From: CAVQGZ01 sp963712175
GTDB lineage: Bacteria > Actinomycetota > Actinomycetes > Jiangellales > Jiangellaceae
Direction: 5' to 3'
Assembly (NCBI GenBank): GCA_963712175.1
Contig: CAVQGZ010000004.1
Location: 372,001 to 436,000 of the forward strand
DNA length: 64,000 bases
Shown in pieces: positions 7,944 through 17,408 of this stretch. The notes below the pieces were generated by a model. It ran no database searches. It had not been told where the DNA came from and was given only the letters and a program-made list of their open reading frames with translations. Within the stretch, counting starts at the first letter, position 1; each line of letters begins with the position of its first letter. A program made the position numbers and the translations under genes.

Positions 7944-10439
7944 ATGACAAGAATCATCCGAGCAGGGGTTGCCGGCGCGTCGGCTCTGGCCCTGGCACTG
8001 CTGTCCCCGGTGGCGACGGCGTCGGCCCAAGAGGGCCAGACCATCATCACCAACACCGAGACGGTCAACGTCTCGCTGGACCCGAGCGGCAACGTCGACG
8101 TTGCCCGCGTCTACGACCAGATCGCGATCCAGGGCTCGGGGGAGGTCGCCTACACCAACCCTGTGTCGACCGAGGGTCTGCGCAACCTCGACGCATTCGG
8201 CGGCTTCACCGTCGAGGAGGGATCGGTCGTCGAGGACACCTCCGTCGACGGCCAGCTTCGCCGGCGTGCGCTCAGCGACTTCGACCAGGAGCTCCCGGTC
8301 ACCGTCAGCGTGGTCTACAGCCTTGACGGGCAGGAGATCGACCCGGCCGATCTCGTGGGCAAGTCCGGCAGTGTCGAGGTGGCGTTCCGGCTGGAGAACA
8401 TGACATGCGCGCCGGAGGAGATCTCCTACGACGACGGTCTGGGTGGCGAAGTCACCGAGACGATGGACGTCTGTGACCCGTTCGCCGGGTCGCTGTCGTT
8501 CACGCTGCCGTCCAACTACACCGACGTCGTCTCCGACGACGGCTTCCTCCCTGCTGGGGATGGCCGCGGCGGGACGCTCATGAACCTCAGCGTCGCCATG
8601 ATCAGCGGCCTGACAGATCCCGTGCAGGAGGCGAGCTACTCGGCGACGGTGTCCGATGCAGTCATCCCGCCCGTGACTCTGTCGTTCCTCCCGTTGATCG
8701 TCGAGAGCAACACGTCGACAGCTCCCCAGCTCGCCGCTCTCCAGGGCGGCGCGGAGACGGGTGCGGAGCTCGCGTCGAACGGCGAGCTGCTGGACGAGAA
8801 CGTCCTGGCACTGGCGAGCGGCGCAGCTGAACTGGTCAACGGCATGATCCAGCTCGATGACGGTGCCAGCGAGCTCTCCGACGGACTGGTGAACGTCGCT
8901 GCGCCCGGGTGCCAGCACGCTGGCCGACGGTCTCGGTCAGCTACAGGCCCAGGTGCCCGCACTCGTCCTCGGGTGTGTCTCAGCTCGATGCGGGAGGCAA
9001 CGGAGCTTGAGGCCGGCCTGAGTCGAGCTGAACGGTCGAGCGTCCCAGCGCTGGTCTCGCGGAGTTGACGCCTGGACTCAACGACGGTGGCCAGCCGCGC
9101 TTGAGGCCGGCCTGCGTTCAGCTGCACCGAGGATCGACCGCAACGGCGAGCCCCGACGGCTATCGCTGCAGGCTGATCAGGACGCTCCTCGACGGTGCCT
9201 AACCCGTCGTCGCAGGATGGCGTCGCGTCGACGCCAGGGCCAGCTCCTCGGCGTCGATCTGGCGCGAAGGGCGTGAGCCACCCGGCTGGTGCGGCAGGTC
9301 CCACCGACCCGGCGGGATTCGCCCAGTTGTCGAACCGGTACTCGACGGTCGACAAGCCCAGCAGCGGCTCTCGGGGCGAAGCATGCGACTTCTGATCCTG
9401 GCCAGCGCACAGTTGGGGTGTCCGCAGAAACCGACCAGGTCCCACCTGGCTGCGACCGAGATCAGCGACGTTCCCAGGATGCGATCCTGGCGAAGGTGAC
9501 GATCCAGCAGTTGATCGAAGGGCTCGGTGACTAGGGGCGTCCCGGAGTGCAGACCGGCCTTGTACGCGTTGACGCGAGGTAGCCGAAGGCCTCGGTGACC
9601 CAGCCACGGCTGACACCCTGCTCAATGGGCTCAAGGCCCAGATCGCAGCTCGGACTCAGCAATGCTGCAGTCGACCGTGTGCGACGGGTGCTACTGGACG
9701 CTCAGGATGGCCTGGTCTGCTGGCCGGCTACAGGCGTTCCCGCAGATGCCTCGTTGTCGGTCCTGGCCTCGATCGAAGCGACACACTCCAGGCAGGCCTG
9801 GGCACTCCCACTCCTACTGCGACCCTGAGCGCTACTCTCGGTGCGCGTCGCCGCGCTCGTGCACGGATCCGCCGACCTCGCTGACGGTACCGGCTGAGCT
9901 GAATGCTCAGACGTTGGCCCACTCGGCGCCGGCGTCAACCAGCTCGCCGATGGTGCGAACCAGCTGTCAGCGGGTCTCGGCGAGTTGAACGCCCAGACCG
10001 GCCCGCTGGCCGACGGCGTGAACCAGCTCGCCGACGGGAGCGACCAACTCGCCGACGGCCTCGGTGACGCGGCCGACGGGTCGGTGCAGCTGTCGTCCGG
10101 ACTTGAGGACGCTGCTGAGGCTGCCCCTGCTCTTCCGGAGGGTGCTGCAGCGCTTGTCTGCCGAGGGCACGTCGTTGCTCGTCGAGGCTGGCGAGGACAC
10201 GTGCTCAGAGCTTCGGCCAGCGGGTGGCCCTGCTCGAGGCCAGCGCCGAGCGCACCGCCGACGGTGGTCTGCCCTATGGCGGTCCGGAGGACGCGATCGT
10301 GGCGGCTGCCTACCGGTACGACCTGAGCGAGGCCACGGGTGCGACGGCTCAGAACACCGGCCAGCTGCTGGCTGGTGTCGTGATCGCCGGTGCAGCGGTT
10401 GCGGGCGCGACGGTGCTTGCGAGGCGCAAGACGGCCTGA
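7944..10439 (+). pseudogene. LxxG heptad-repeat surface protein 1, frame broken many times
   Basis: The N-terminal part (7944 to about 8910) is intact: signal peptide with ASAQE cleavage region near residue 30, then a beta-rich extracellular domain of about 230 residues with two cysteines, then the first LxxG heptads (ASELSDGLVN). After about 8910 the frame changes repeatedly. Heptads reappear at 10006-10110. The C-terminus, in its own frame from about 10224, has LPYGGPEDAIVAAAYR, one membrane helix and a basic tail ending at 10439. Joined, this would be about 830 residues with the architecture of the protein at 13415-15814. The first open frame alone runs 7944-9068. Cause: sequence error in a repetitive region, or true decay. 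Confidence 0.7.
10006..10110 (+). repeat. Five LxxG heptad repeats
   Basis: Five consecutive 21-base units encode LADGVNQ, LADGSDQ, LADGLGD, AADGSVQ and LSSGLED. They are part of the broken heptad-repeat protein 1 and match the TIGRFAM-type X-X-X-Leu-X-X-Gly heptad pattern. Confidence 0.85.
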
Positions 10440-10451
10440 CCCGTTCGATCC

Positions 10452-10495
10452 GAGTACGTCCGGCCCCTGCTCTCTTGCGGGGGCCGGACGTACTC
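10452..10495 (+). terminator. Strong intrinsic terminator hairpin
   Basis: A perfect 16-base-pair stem (10452-10467 with 10480-10495, arms beginning GAGTACGTCC and ending GGACGTACTC) with a 12-base loop, followed by TGTTT. It lies between heptad-repeat protein 1 and the MMPL gene, so the MMPL gene is either read through or has its own promoter. Confidence 0.8.
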
Positions 10496-10546
10496 TGTTT
10501 GGTGGCGGCATCGGCGCCGACATGTGAGCCGCCGTGAAGGGACGCG

Positions 10547-13418
10547 GTGAACCTCACCCGAGGGCTCTACTCGCTGGCGCGCTGGTGCGTCAGCCACGGA
10601 TGGCTGGTCGTCGTGCTGTGGCTGGTCTTCCTGGGAGGCGTCAACCTCCTGGACCGCCAGCTGCCACCGCCGGCCCAAGAGGCGTTCGTCCTCGAGGGCA
10701 CCGGCAGCGCCCAGTCCCAGACGCTGCTCAACCGGTCGTTCCCAGGGGCAGCGGCCCAGCCGGCGCCGCTCGTCGTCCACTCTGAGCAGGGTCTGACGTC
10801 GCCGCCGGCACAGGCGCTGCTCGCCACGATCGCCGCCGACGTCTCAGCGGTGGCCGACGTTAACGACGTCCGCACTCCCGAGGACGACCCCGCGCTTCTG
10901 TCCGACGACGGCACGACCGCTCTGGTCATGGTCACGGTCGACGAACGGCTCGGCGGGGCCACCACCACCGCCCAGCAGATCCAGGACGCGGCGGTCGCCG
11001 CCGCCGGCGACGAGGCAGAGGTCGCCTTGGGCGGGTACCTCGGCACCGTCATCTCCCAGACCGACACCCGTCGCAGCGAAGCCATCGGGCTGACGATCGC
11101 GGCGGTCGTGCTGTTCATGACCCTGCGCCGCGGCTGGCCGGTGCTGATCCCGTTCGTGACGGCGATCATGTCGGTGGGCTCCGGCCTGGCGTTGGTCGGC
11201 CTGCTCGAGCGGATCACGTTCATCCCGGACGAGGCCACCATCCTCGGCACGATGCTGGGTCTCGGTGTGGGGATCGACTACGCGTTGTTCCTGGTCACCA
11301 AGCACCGTGTGCTGCTGCAGCGTGGGTTCGACGTCACCGAGTCGGCGAGCCGGACGGCAGGCACCGCAGGTGCGGGCATGGTGTTCGCCGGCGGCACCCT
11401 CATCGCCGCTGTCTCCGGACTCGTGCTCACCGGCATCTCCTTCCTCGCCTGGCTGGGCTTCGCCGCCGCAGTCATCGTGGCGATCGCCGTGGCCGGCAGC
11501 GCTGACACTGGTGCCGGCCCTGTTCGGAGTCATGGGGGAGCGGGTGCTCCCGAAGCGAAGGTCCGTCACCGAGTTCAGCGACGCCGACCTCGACCGAGGC
11601 GCATGGGCGCGGATCGCCGATGCCGTGACGCGCCGTCCCTGGGTGTCGGCCGTGTCGGCCACGGCGATCCTGCTGGTGCTGGCCGCGCCGATGTTCTTCA
11701 TGCAGTTCGGCCAGAACGACGGAACCTCGTTCCCCGAAGAGACCCCCGCGTACCGATCGACGGTGCTCATCCAGGACGGCTTCGGGCCCGGGCGCAACGG
11801 CGCGCTCGTCGTCGCCGCGCAGCTGTTCACCCCAGTCACCTTCCCTGATCAGCAACTGAGCGGCACGGGCGAACCGGAGCAGCCGGCCGCCGACGATGCG
11901 CCGGCAGACCCGCGCACTGCCGACGCACGCCTCGTGGCCGTCACCGACGCCCTCGCGGCCGATCCGGGAGTGTCGTCGGTGTCCGCTCCTGCCGTCAGCA
12001 CCGAGGGTGGCGTCGCCGTCTGGCAGGTGGTGCCGACCACCGGGCCGGCCGATCCGGCCACCGAGGAGATGGTGCAGAGGCTGCGCACCGAGGTGCTCCC
12101 CGACGCCACAGCGGGACGGGCGATGCAGGCATCGGTGGGGGGAGTCACCGCCGCACGCGCCGACCTCAGCGCCCGGGTCGCCGAGCGGCTCGTGCCGTTC
12201 GTGGTCGGCGTGGTCACCTTGTCGTTCCTGCTGATCATGGTGGCCTACCGATCGTTGGTCATCCCGCTCAAGGCGGCTGCCATGAACCTGCTGTCGATCG
12301 GGGCCGCCTACGGCATCGTCGTGATGGTCTTCCAGTGGGGCTGGGGCGCGACGCTGATCGGCCTGGACGGGCCGGTGCCCATCGAGTCGTTCGTCCCCAT
12401 GATGATGTTCGCGGTGCTGTTCGGGCTGTCCATGGACTACGAGGTGTTTCTGCTGACCTCGTTCCGTGAGCACTGGGAGCGTTCCGGGAACGTCGCTGTC
12501 GCCGTGCGCCGAGCCCTTGCCGACACCGGCCAGGTGATCACATCGGCGGCCCTGATCATGGTGGGGGTGTTCGCGTCGTTCATCCTGGCCGACCAGACGA
12601 TCGCGAAGATGTTCGGGGTCGGTCTGGCGGCCGCCGTGGCCATCGACGCCTCGCTCGTGAGGTGCGTCCTGGTGCCCTCGATCATGGTCCTGGCGGCGAA
12701 GCGGACGTTCTGGCTGCCGGGCTGGCTCGACCGGCTGCTGCCGCAGATCAACGTGGAGGGCGACCCGAACACCCTGGAGTCGATCCACCAGCCCGCGGCC
12801 CTCCCCTCGCGTGACCCGATGCGGCCTTCGGTCGGTGTGCTCGCCGTCGTCGGTGCCGTGCTCGTCGCCTGGTTCGTCGGCACGCGCGCCACCGGGGCCG
12901 ACAGTGCTGGGGCGGCCGGCGACATCGCGGTCGCAGTGGCCGCCGTCGCTGGTGCGATGGCAGCGTGGCTGCCCTGGGGGCTGGTCGGTGCGGGCCGCAA
13001 CCTCGGCGCCCGAGCCATCGTGCTGCTCGGCGGCGGGGCGGTCACGGGGCTCGTCTACGCGGTCGCGCGTGCGCTTCTCCCGCCGGCCGACGTGTCGGTG
13101 GGATACCTGGCCGGGGTGTCCCTGCTGCTGTGCGCGGCGGTCGGCCTGCTACCGGGGATTCGGCGGTACGGACTCGTCCTGCTGCTGGGCGGAGCCGCGA
13201 TGGCCGTGACGATCGGGGTGTCGCCCGCCGACACCGACCCCGGTGCTCTTGCTGTGGCAGCCATGCTGCCGGCACTGATTGCCCTGCTCGTGGCCCTGAT
13301 GCTCGACAGCGTGCGTCGTCCGACCGCGGCTGTGTCGCACCAAGGCGCCGCGTTGGCCGAGTCGCCAGACGCGCCAGCGCAGCCCGCACCACGCCCGCAG
13401 CACGAGCCCGTCTCATGA
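10547..13418 (+). CDS. MMPL/RND-family transporter with C-terminal membrane extension (one frameshift)
   Basis: Large inner-membrane transporter of the MMPL group, which exports lipids or hydrophobic compounds. Two frames (10547-11848 and 11265-13418) join if one G of the GG at 11495-11496 is removed, giving about 956 residues and restoring AIAVAAALTLVPALFG. One N-terminal helix, an extracytoplasmic domain and a helix block with GVGIDYALF near residue 245 form the first half. The second half repeats this with FGLSMDYEVFL near residue 625. After about residue 760 an extra segment of about 200 residues adds roughly six helices. GTG at 10547 has GAAGGGA upstream. Its stop overlaps the next gene (ATGA). 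Substrate unknown. Confidence 0.88.
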
Positions 13419-15814
13419 GCGACCGACGGACAGCCAGGGACCAGCGTCGCCGCGTCCTGCCGTGGGCGGGCGTGGCAGGCGCGCTGTGCCTCGTGCTGCT
13501 CGGTGCCGGGCTGACGGTCGCGCCGTCGCGCTCGGTCGCGGTGCCGGTCGAGGGCCCGTCCCTGGAGAACGACGAGCTGGTGCTCGCCGACCTCGAGCCG
13601 AGCGGTCTGCCGACCGAGGCGACGCTGGTGAGCACGCTCACTGCCCGCGACCGCGAGAGCTCCACGGTCGCGGACCCCGCCAGCACCGTGAACGTCGGCT
13701 ACCTCGACCGACGAGGCGCACCCGACGTGGGCGAGGGCGTCGTGCTGCTGGACGTTGGTGGTACCGGCACGAGCACGGTCGTCACCCAGGCCACGTTCGA
13801 CAAGCCGCTCCCGGTGGCGCTGCATGCCGAGTACTCACTCGACGGCTCGGTCGTGCCGCCCGAGGACGTGCTCGGGGCCCAAGGCGACCTCACCGTCCGC
13901 TATACCGTCACCAACACGACCGCCGAGCAGACCACGCTGCGCTACCGGGATGGTGAGGGGGTCGAGCAAGCCCGCGACGTGCCGGTGTTCGTGCCCTTCG
14001 CCGGGACCTTGGACGTGCTGGTGCCCCGCGGGATGGACGTCGTCGACGCCGGTGACGCCGCCAGAGCGACTGACGCCGAGGGCCGCACCCTGCTGCGCTA
14101 CACGCTGCTTCTTGCCCCGCCGCTCGGCTCGTTCCAGCACGAGTCCGTTGTGCAGCTCGCCGCTCGGGACGGCGCGACGCCGCAGGCGGTGCTCGAGGTG
14201 GTGCCGGCCACGAGCGTGACCGACCCGGCTACCGCGTTCGGCGCGGACGCCCTTGCAGGAGCCGTGGAGGGCAACACCGAGCTGGCTGCCGGGCTGGGCG
14301 AGCTCAGCGACGAGACCGGCAGGCTGGTGGACGGCGCCGCAGCACTCGCAAATGGCGCTGACGCCCTCTCGTCCGGCGCCGGTGTGCTCGCCGACCAGAT
14401 CGGTGGAGCGCTGCTGGACGGCAGCCAGGCACTGGACGCCGGGGCGGCGGCCCTCGCCGGCGGGGCGTCCGACCTCACCACAGGGCTGGACGAGGCGGGC
14501 TCCGCTGCCGGCCTCCTGACAGAAGGTCTCGGCGAGCTCAGCGGGGGACTGGCCGAGCTGTCGGCCGGGCTCGACCTGCTCGCGGGCCCGGATGGGCTCG
14601 CGCTGGCGGCGGAGTCAGCACGCGAGCTCACCGGTGCGGCCGGGCAGATCGCAGATGGGGTGGGCTCATCGGCCGACCCACCCTGGCCCCCACCGGACCT
14701 GCTGCCGACGCCGCCCGACCTCGACTCACTGCCCACCGACCTCACGGTGGAGGAGCTGGTCGACCTGGTGGAGCAGTGGCTGCCTGACCTCGAGGCGCTA
14801 CCCGACGACGTCCCGCCGCCGACGCTGGTGCAGTCGCTGCGCCTGCTGGAGCAGGCGACGTCGGTCCTGGTGCAGGTTGCCCAGGCACTTGTGGCGAGCG
14901 TTCAGGCCCAGCAAGCAGCCCTGCAGGAGGCGACGACCTCGTCGGCGTCGGCCGCGGCGGGGGCATCGAACCTGGCGGCGCAGGTATGCGGGACCACCCC
15001 GACCCTGACGCCGCAGCAGTGTGCTCAGCTCGACGAGGTGGCCACCCAGTCCGCCGAGGCCTCCGCGGCGGTCGTCAAGGCCGGCAAGGCCGCGGAGGTC
15101 CAGGCGGTGCTGGCGGGCGGGCTGGCCGTCGGGGTGACCGGGCTCGGGAAGGCCGTGGGCCTGCTCGAGGACGCCGTCCTCGAACTGTCGGTGGGGCTGC
15201 GAAGCGGCGACGCCGCGGCACCGGGGCTGGTCGAAGGACTCGTCCTTCTGGAGTCCGGGCTGCAGACGTCGGCAGGTGCCGCCGCGGCTCTGGCCGCCGG
15301 CGCCGATGCCGCCGACACCGGTGCCTCAGGGCTGACGGACGGTGCCGCCGAGCTGTCGGGAGGGCTGGCGGCGGCAACGGCGGGCTCGGCATCCCTGGCC
15401 GAGGGCGCCGACCAGCTGGCATCCGGAACCACCGCCAACGTCGACGGCGTGACATCGCTGGCGCAGGGCAGCGACTCCCTTGCCGAGGGCGCGCAGCAGT
15501 CCGCAGAAGGCAGCGAGCAGGTCGCCGACGGCGTGCAGGCGCTGCGCGACGAGGGCATCGACGAGGTCGCCGACGCTGTCGCGGCGGCCGTGGACGAACC
15601 GGCGCTCGCAGCCGCATGGCTGGCCGCCACAGATGAGCGTGCTGCCGATGCCCTGCCCTACGGCCCACCAGACGGCGCCGTCGGGCACGCCGCCTACCGC
15701 TTGAGCATGGCGAGCACTGCCGCGGGAGGTACGCCGGCGTGGCAGTGGTGGCTGCTCGGTGTCGGCGCGGCCGTCACCGTCGTCCTGGCTGCCCGACGGC
15801 GGCTCCTCGGCTGA
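13415..15814 (+). CDS. LxxG heptad-repeat surface protein 2, MMPL partner
   Basis: A 799-residue, apparently intact paralogue of the broken protein at 7944-10439. It has an N-terminal hydrophobic signal or anchor (residues 12-37), then a beta-rich domain (about 50-270) containing EYSLDGSVVPPEDVLG, which parallels VYSLDGQEIDPADLVG in protein 1. LxxG heptads follow (about 280-400), then a Pro-rich linker (PPWPPPDLLPTPPDL), a helical stretch with a close cysteine pair near residues 525-536, more heptads (about 590-720), ALPYGPPDGAVGHAAYR near 747, a membrane helix and a basic tail. ATG at 13415 overlaps the MMPL stop. Similar heptads occur in YhgE/Pip- and EsaA-like proteins; true homology is unproven. 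Confidence 0.85.
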   Translation: MSDRRTARDQRRRVLPWAGVAGALCLVLLGAGLTVAPSRSVAVPVEGPSLENDELVLADLEPSGLPTEATLVSTLTARDRESSTVADPASTVNVGYLDRRGAPDVGEGVVLLDVGGTGTSTVVTQATFDKPLPVALHAEYSLDGSVVPPEDVLGAQGDLTVRYTVTNTTAEQTTLRYRDGEGVEQARDVPVFVPFAGTLDVLVPRGMDVVDAGDAARATDAEGRTLLRYTLLLAPPLGSFQHESVVQLAARDGATPQAVLEVVPATSVTDPATAFGADALAGAVEGNTELAAGLGELSDETGRLVDGAAALANGADALSSGAGVLADQIGGALLDGSQALDAGAAALAGGASDLTTGLDEAGSAAGLLTEGLGELSGGLAELSAGLDLLAGPDGLALAAESARELTGAAGQIADGVGSSADPPWPPPDLLPTPPDLDSLPTDLTVEELVDLVEQWLPDLEALPDDVPPPTLVQSLRLLEQATSVLVQVAQALVASVQAQQAALQEATTSSASAAAGASNLAAQVCGTTPTLTPQQCAQLDEVATQSAEASAAVVKAGKAAEVQAVLAGGLAVGVTGLGKAVGLLEDAVLELSVGLRSGDAAAPGLVEGLVLLESGLQTSAGAAAALAAGADAADTGASGLTDGAAELSGGLAAATAGSASLAEGADQLASGTTANVDGVTSLAQGSDSLAEGAQQSAEGSEQVADGVQALRDEGIDEVADAVAAAVDEPALAAAWLAATDERAADALPYGPPDGAVGHAAYRLSMASTAAGGTPAWQWWLLGVGAAVTVVLAARRRLLG

Positions 15815-15870
15815 GCCGATCGCCCACTCGTGGTTTGGCCGTCCCCGTCCGTGGGTACGACAAGCGTGCA

Positions 15871-15901
15871 GGGGCGAGCGCGTCGGGGGGGCGCTCGCCC
15901 C
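15871..15901 (+). terminator. Terminator hairpin between convergent genes
   Basis: An 11-base-pair stem (GGGGCGAGCGC with GCGCTCGCCCC) and a 9-base G-rich loop. It closes the MMPL cassette, and its last base is the first base of the antiporter stop codon on the other strand. No T-run follows on the plus strand, so it may be Rho-assisted. Confidence 0.6.
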
Positions 15902-17019
15902 TACGGGCCTTGACGCCGCCGTTCTGAGCGGGGCACCGGAGGTCGTTGGGATCGCCGTCGGAACTCCGCCACGCTGAGCACGCCCAGCGTGATCACGGTC
16001 AGCGGGACGACGAAGGAGAGCATGACGGCGGAGAACTGCGGCAGCGAGTCGTGCTCGGCCGAGTCGAGAAGCAGGTACCCGGTGTAGGCCGTGTAGTAGC
16101 CGACGAACAGCGCACCCTCCCAGCGGGCGACTGCAGCACCGGTGTAGACGATCGGCAGCACAGCGATCCCGACGACCACCATGAAGGGGATGTCGAAGGT
16201 GATGGCGGCATCGGCGACCGGCACGCCGCCGGGGGAGATGACGGCGGTGAGGCCCAGCACCGAGCCGATGTTGAAGATGTTGCTCCCGACGACGTTGCCG
16301 ACGGCCAGGTCACGTTCACCTCGACGCACGGCGATGATCGAGGTCGCCAGCTCGGGCAGGGACGTCCCGATCGCAACGACCGTGAGCCCGATGACGAGGT
16401 CGCTGACGCCGAAGGCCCCGGCGATGGACGTCGCTGACTCGACGAGCCAGTTGGCACCGAGGACGAGCATCCCGACGCCGACGGCGACCAGCCCCGCATC
16501 CATCCAGACGGGTCGCTTCGAGCCCGGTTCGGATGCGTCCTTCGGCGCCGTCACCCGCCCTGCCCGGGGCCGACGTGACGCCACGATCGCTCGCACCACG
16601 TACAGCACGAGCGCGCCGAGCAGCAGCACGCCGTCCAGGGTCGAGATCACGCCATCCTGAGCCAGAATCAGGAAGGCGACCGACAGGGCGATCATCACCG
16701 GGACGTCGAGCCGCACGACTCGAGACCGCACCACCAGCGGCGTCACGAGTGCTGAGACGCCCAGCACGAGCAGGACGTTGGCGATGTTGCTGCCCACGAC
16801 GTTGCCCACGGCCAGCCCCGGGGAGCCGGAGAGGGCGGCGTCGACCGATACCGCGAGCTCGGGTGCCGACGTCGCGAACGAGACGACCGTCAGCCCCACC
16901 ACGAGCGGCGACAGCCCCACGGCACGCGCGAGGCCGGACGCCCCTCGGACGAGCACCTCACCGCCCCCGACCAGCAGCACGAAGCCCCCGAGCAGCAGCA
17001 GGGCGTCGAGGGGGCTCAT
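15901..17019 (-). CDS. Calcium/sodium antiporter (CaCA family, YrbG-like)
   Basis: Membrane cation exchanger, 372 residues. It contains the two inverted alpha repeats of the family, each with an E-L-A motif: TSAPELAVSVDAALSGSPGL near residue 48 and GTSLPELATSIIAVRRGERD near residue 240, both followed by GNVVGSNI. A cytoplasmic linker of basic residues separates the halves. The ATG at 17019 is chosen over upstream in-frame codons because the first helix follows it and a TAGCGT box lies 8 bases before it. It is convergent with the heptad-repeat protein 2 gene and divergent from rpsA. Confidence 0.9.
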   Translation of the reverse strand: MSPLDALLLLGGFVLLVGGGEVLVRGASGLARAVGLSPLVVGLTVVSFATSAPELAVSVDAALSGSPGLAVGNVVGSNIANVLLVLGVSALVTPLVVRSRVVRLDVPVMIALSVAFLILAQDGVISTLDGVLLLGALVLYVVRAIVASRRPRAGRVTAPKDASEPGSKRPVWMDAGLVAVGVGMLVLGANWLVESATSIAGAFGVSDLVIGLTVVAIGTSLPELATSIIAVRRGERDLAVGNVVGSNIFNIGSVLGLTAVISPGGVPVADAAITFDIPFMVVVGIAVLPIVYTGAAVARWEGALFVGYYTAYTGYLLLDSAEHDSLPQFSAVMLSFVVPLTVITLGVLSVAEFRRRSQRPPVPRSERRRQGP

Positions 17020-17027
17020 GCGCGTGA

Positions 17028-17033
17028 ACGCTA
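17028..17033 (-). promoter_or_regulatory. Leaderless-type -10 box of the antiporter gene
   Basis: TAGCGT on the minus strand, 8 bases before the ATG at 17019. Confidence 0.55.
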
Positions 17034-17205
17034 CTGTTCGGGGCCGTCGATGGCGCTCATGGTTCGACCCCGTCGGAATGGATGGAGCCGGTGGTGCTCT
17101 CAGCGCACCGTTGACGCCATCCACGGCCGTTCGAGCGAACCAGGGGCTCCATCGAAGCCCGGCGTCCGGCGGCGCTGCGGGCCATCGCGCTGGTGCCGAC
17201 CTCGA

Positions 17206-17235
17206 TTGACCCTGCCACCTGCACTCGCGTACCCT
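17206..17235 (+). promoter_or_regulatory. rpsA promoter
   Basis: TTGACC at 17206-17211, an 18-base spacer and TACCCT at 17230-17235, close to the housekeeping sigma consensus. It is the best -35/-10 pair seen in the window. Confidence 0.65.
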
Positions 17236-17244
17236 TTCGAGTGC
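17221..17244 (+). promoter_or_regulatory. Inverted repeat over the rpsA -10 region
   Basis: GCACTCG at 17221-17227 and CGAGTGC at 17238-17244 form perfect 7-base arms flanking the TACCCT box and reaching the predicted start site. It could be an operator or a chance palindrome. Confidence 0.35.
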
Positions 17245-17408
17245 GTGTGGGCTTGCGCTGGTCTCAGACAGAGCAGGCTCGCGCTCGTTCTTGTCGCAAT
17301 CCCGGTCGTCGGCGACTCCGCCGGCTCCACCCGGGCCCTCGGCACAAACGACACCTGGCCTGCGCGCGCACCGACAACGAGTCCCCAGTCCCCGGAGCCA
17401 CACACCAC

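Larger units (their letters stand above)
17020..17408. other. Divergent intergenic region upstream of rpsA
   Basis: 389 bases without a credible gene. It holds the leaderless -10 of the antiporter (minus strand), a good -35/-10 pair for rpsA at 17206-17235 and an inverted repeat around that -10. The remaining part up to 17200 shows nothing recognisable. The predicted rpsA leader, about 165 bases, is long enough to carry RNA-level control, but no known leader motif was recognised. Confidence 0.6.

Noticed and set aside
17055..17075. A tRNA T-arm-like GGTTCGACCCCG upstream of rpsA
   Set aside because: No matching acceptor, D or anticodon stems could be drawn around it.
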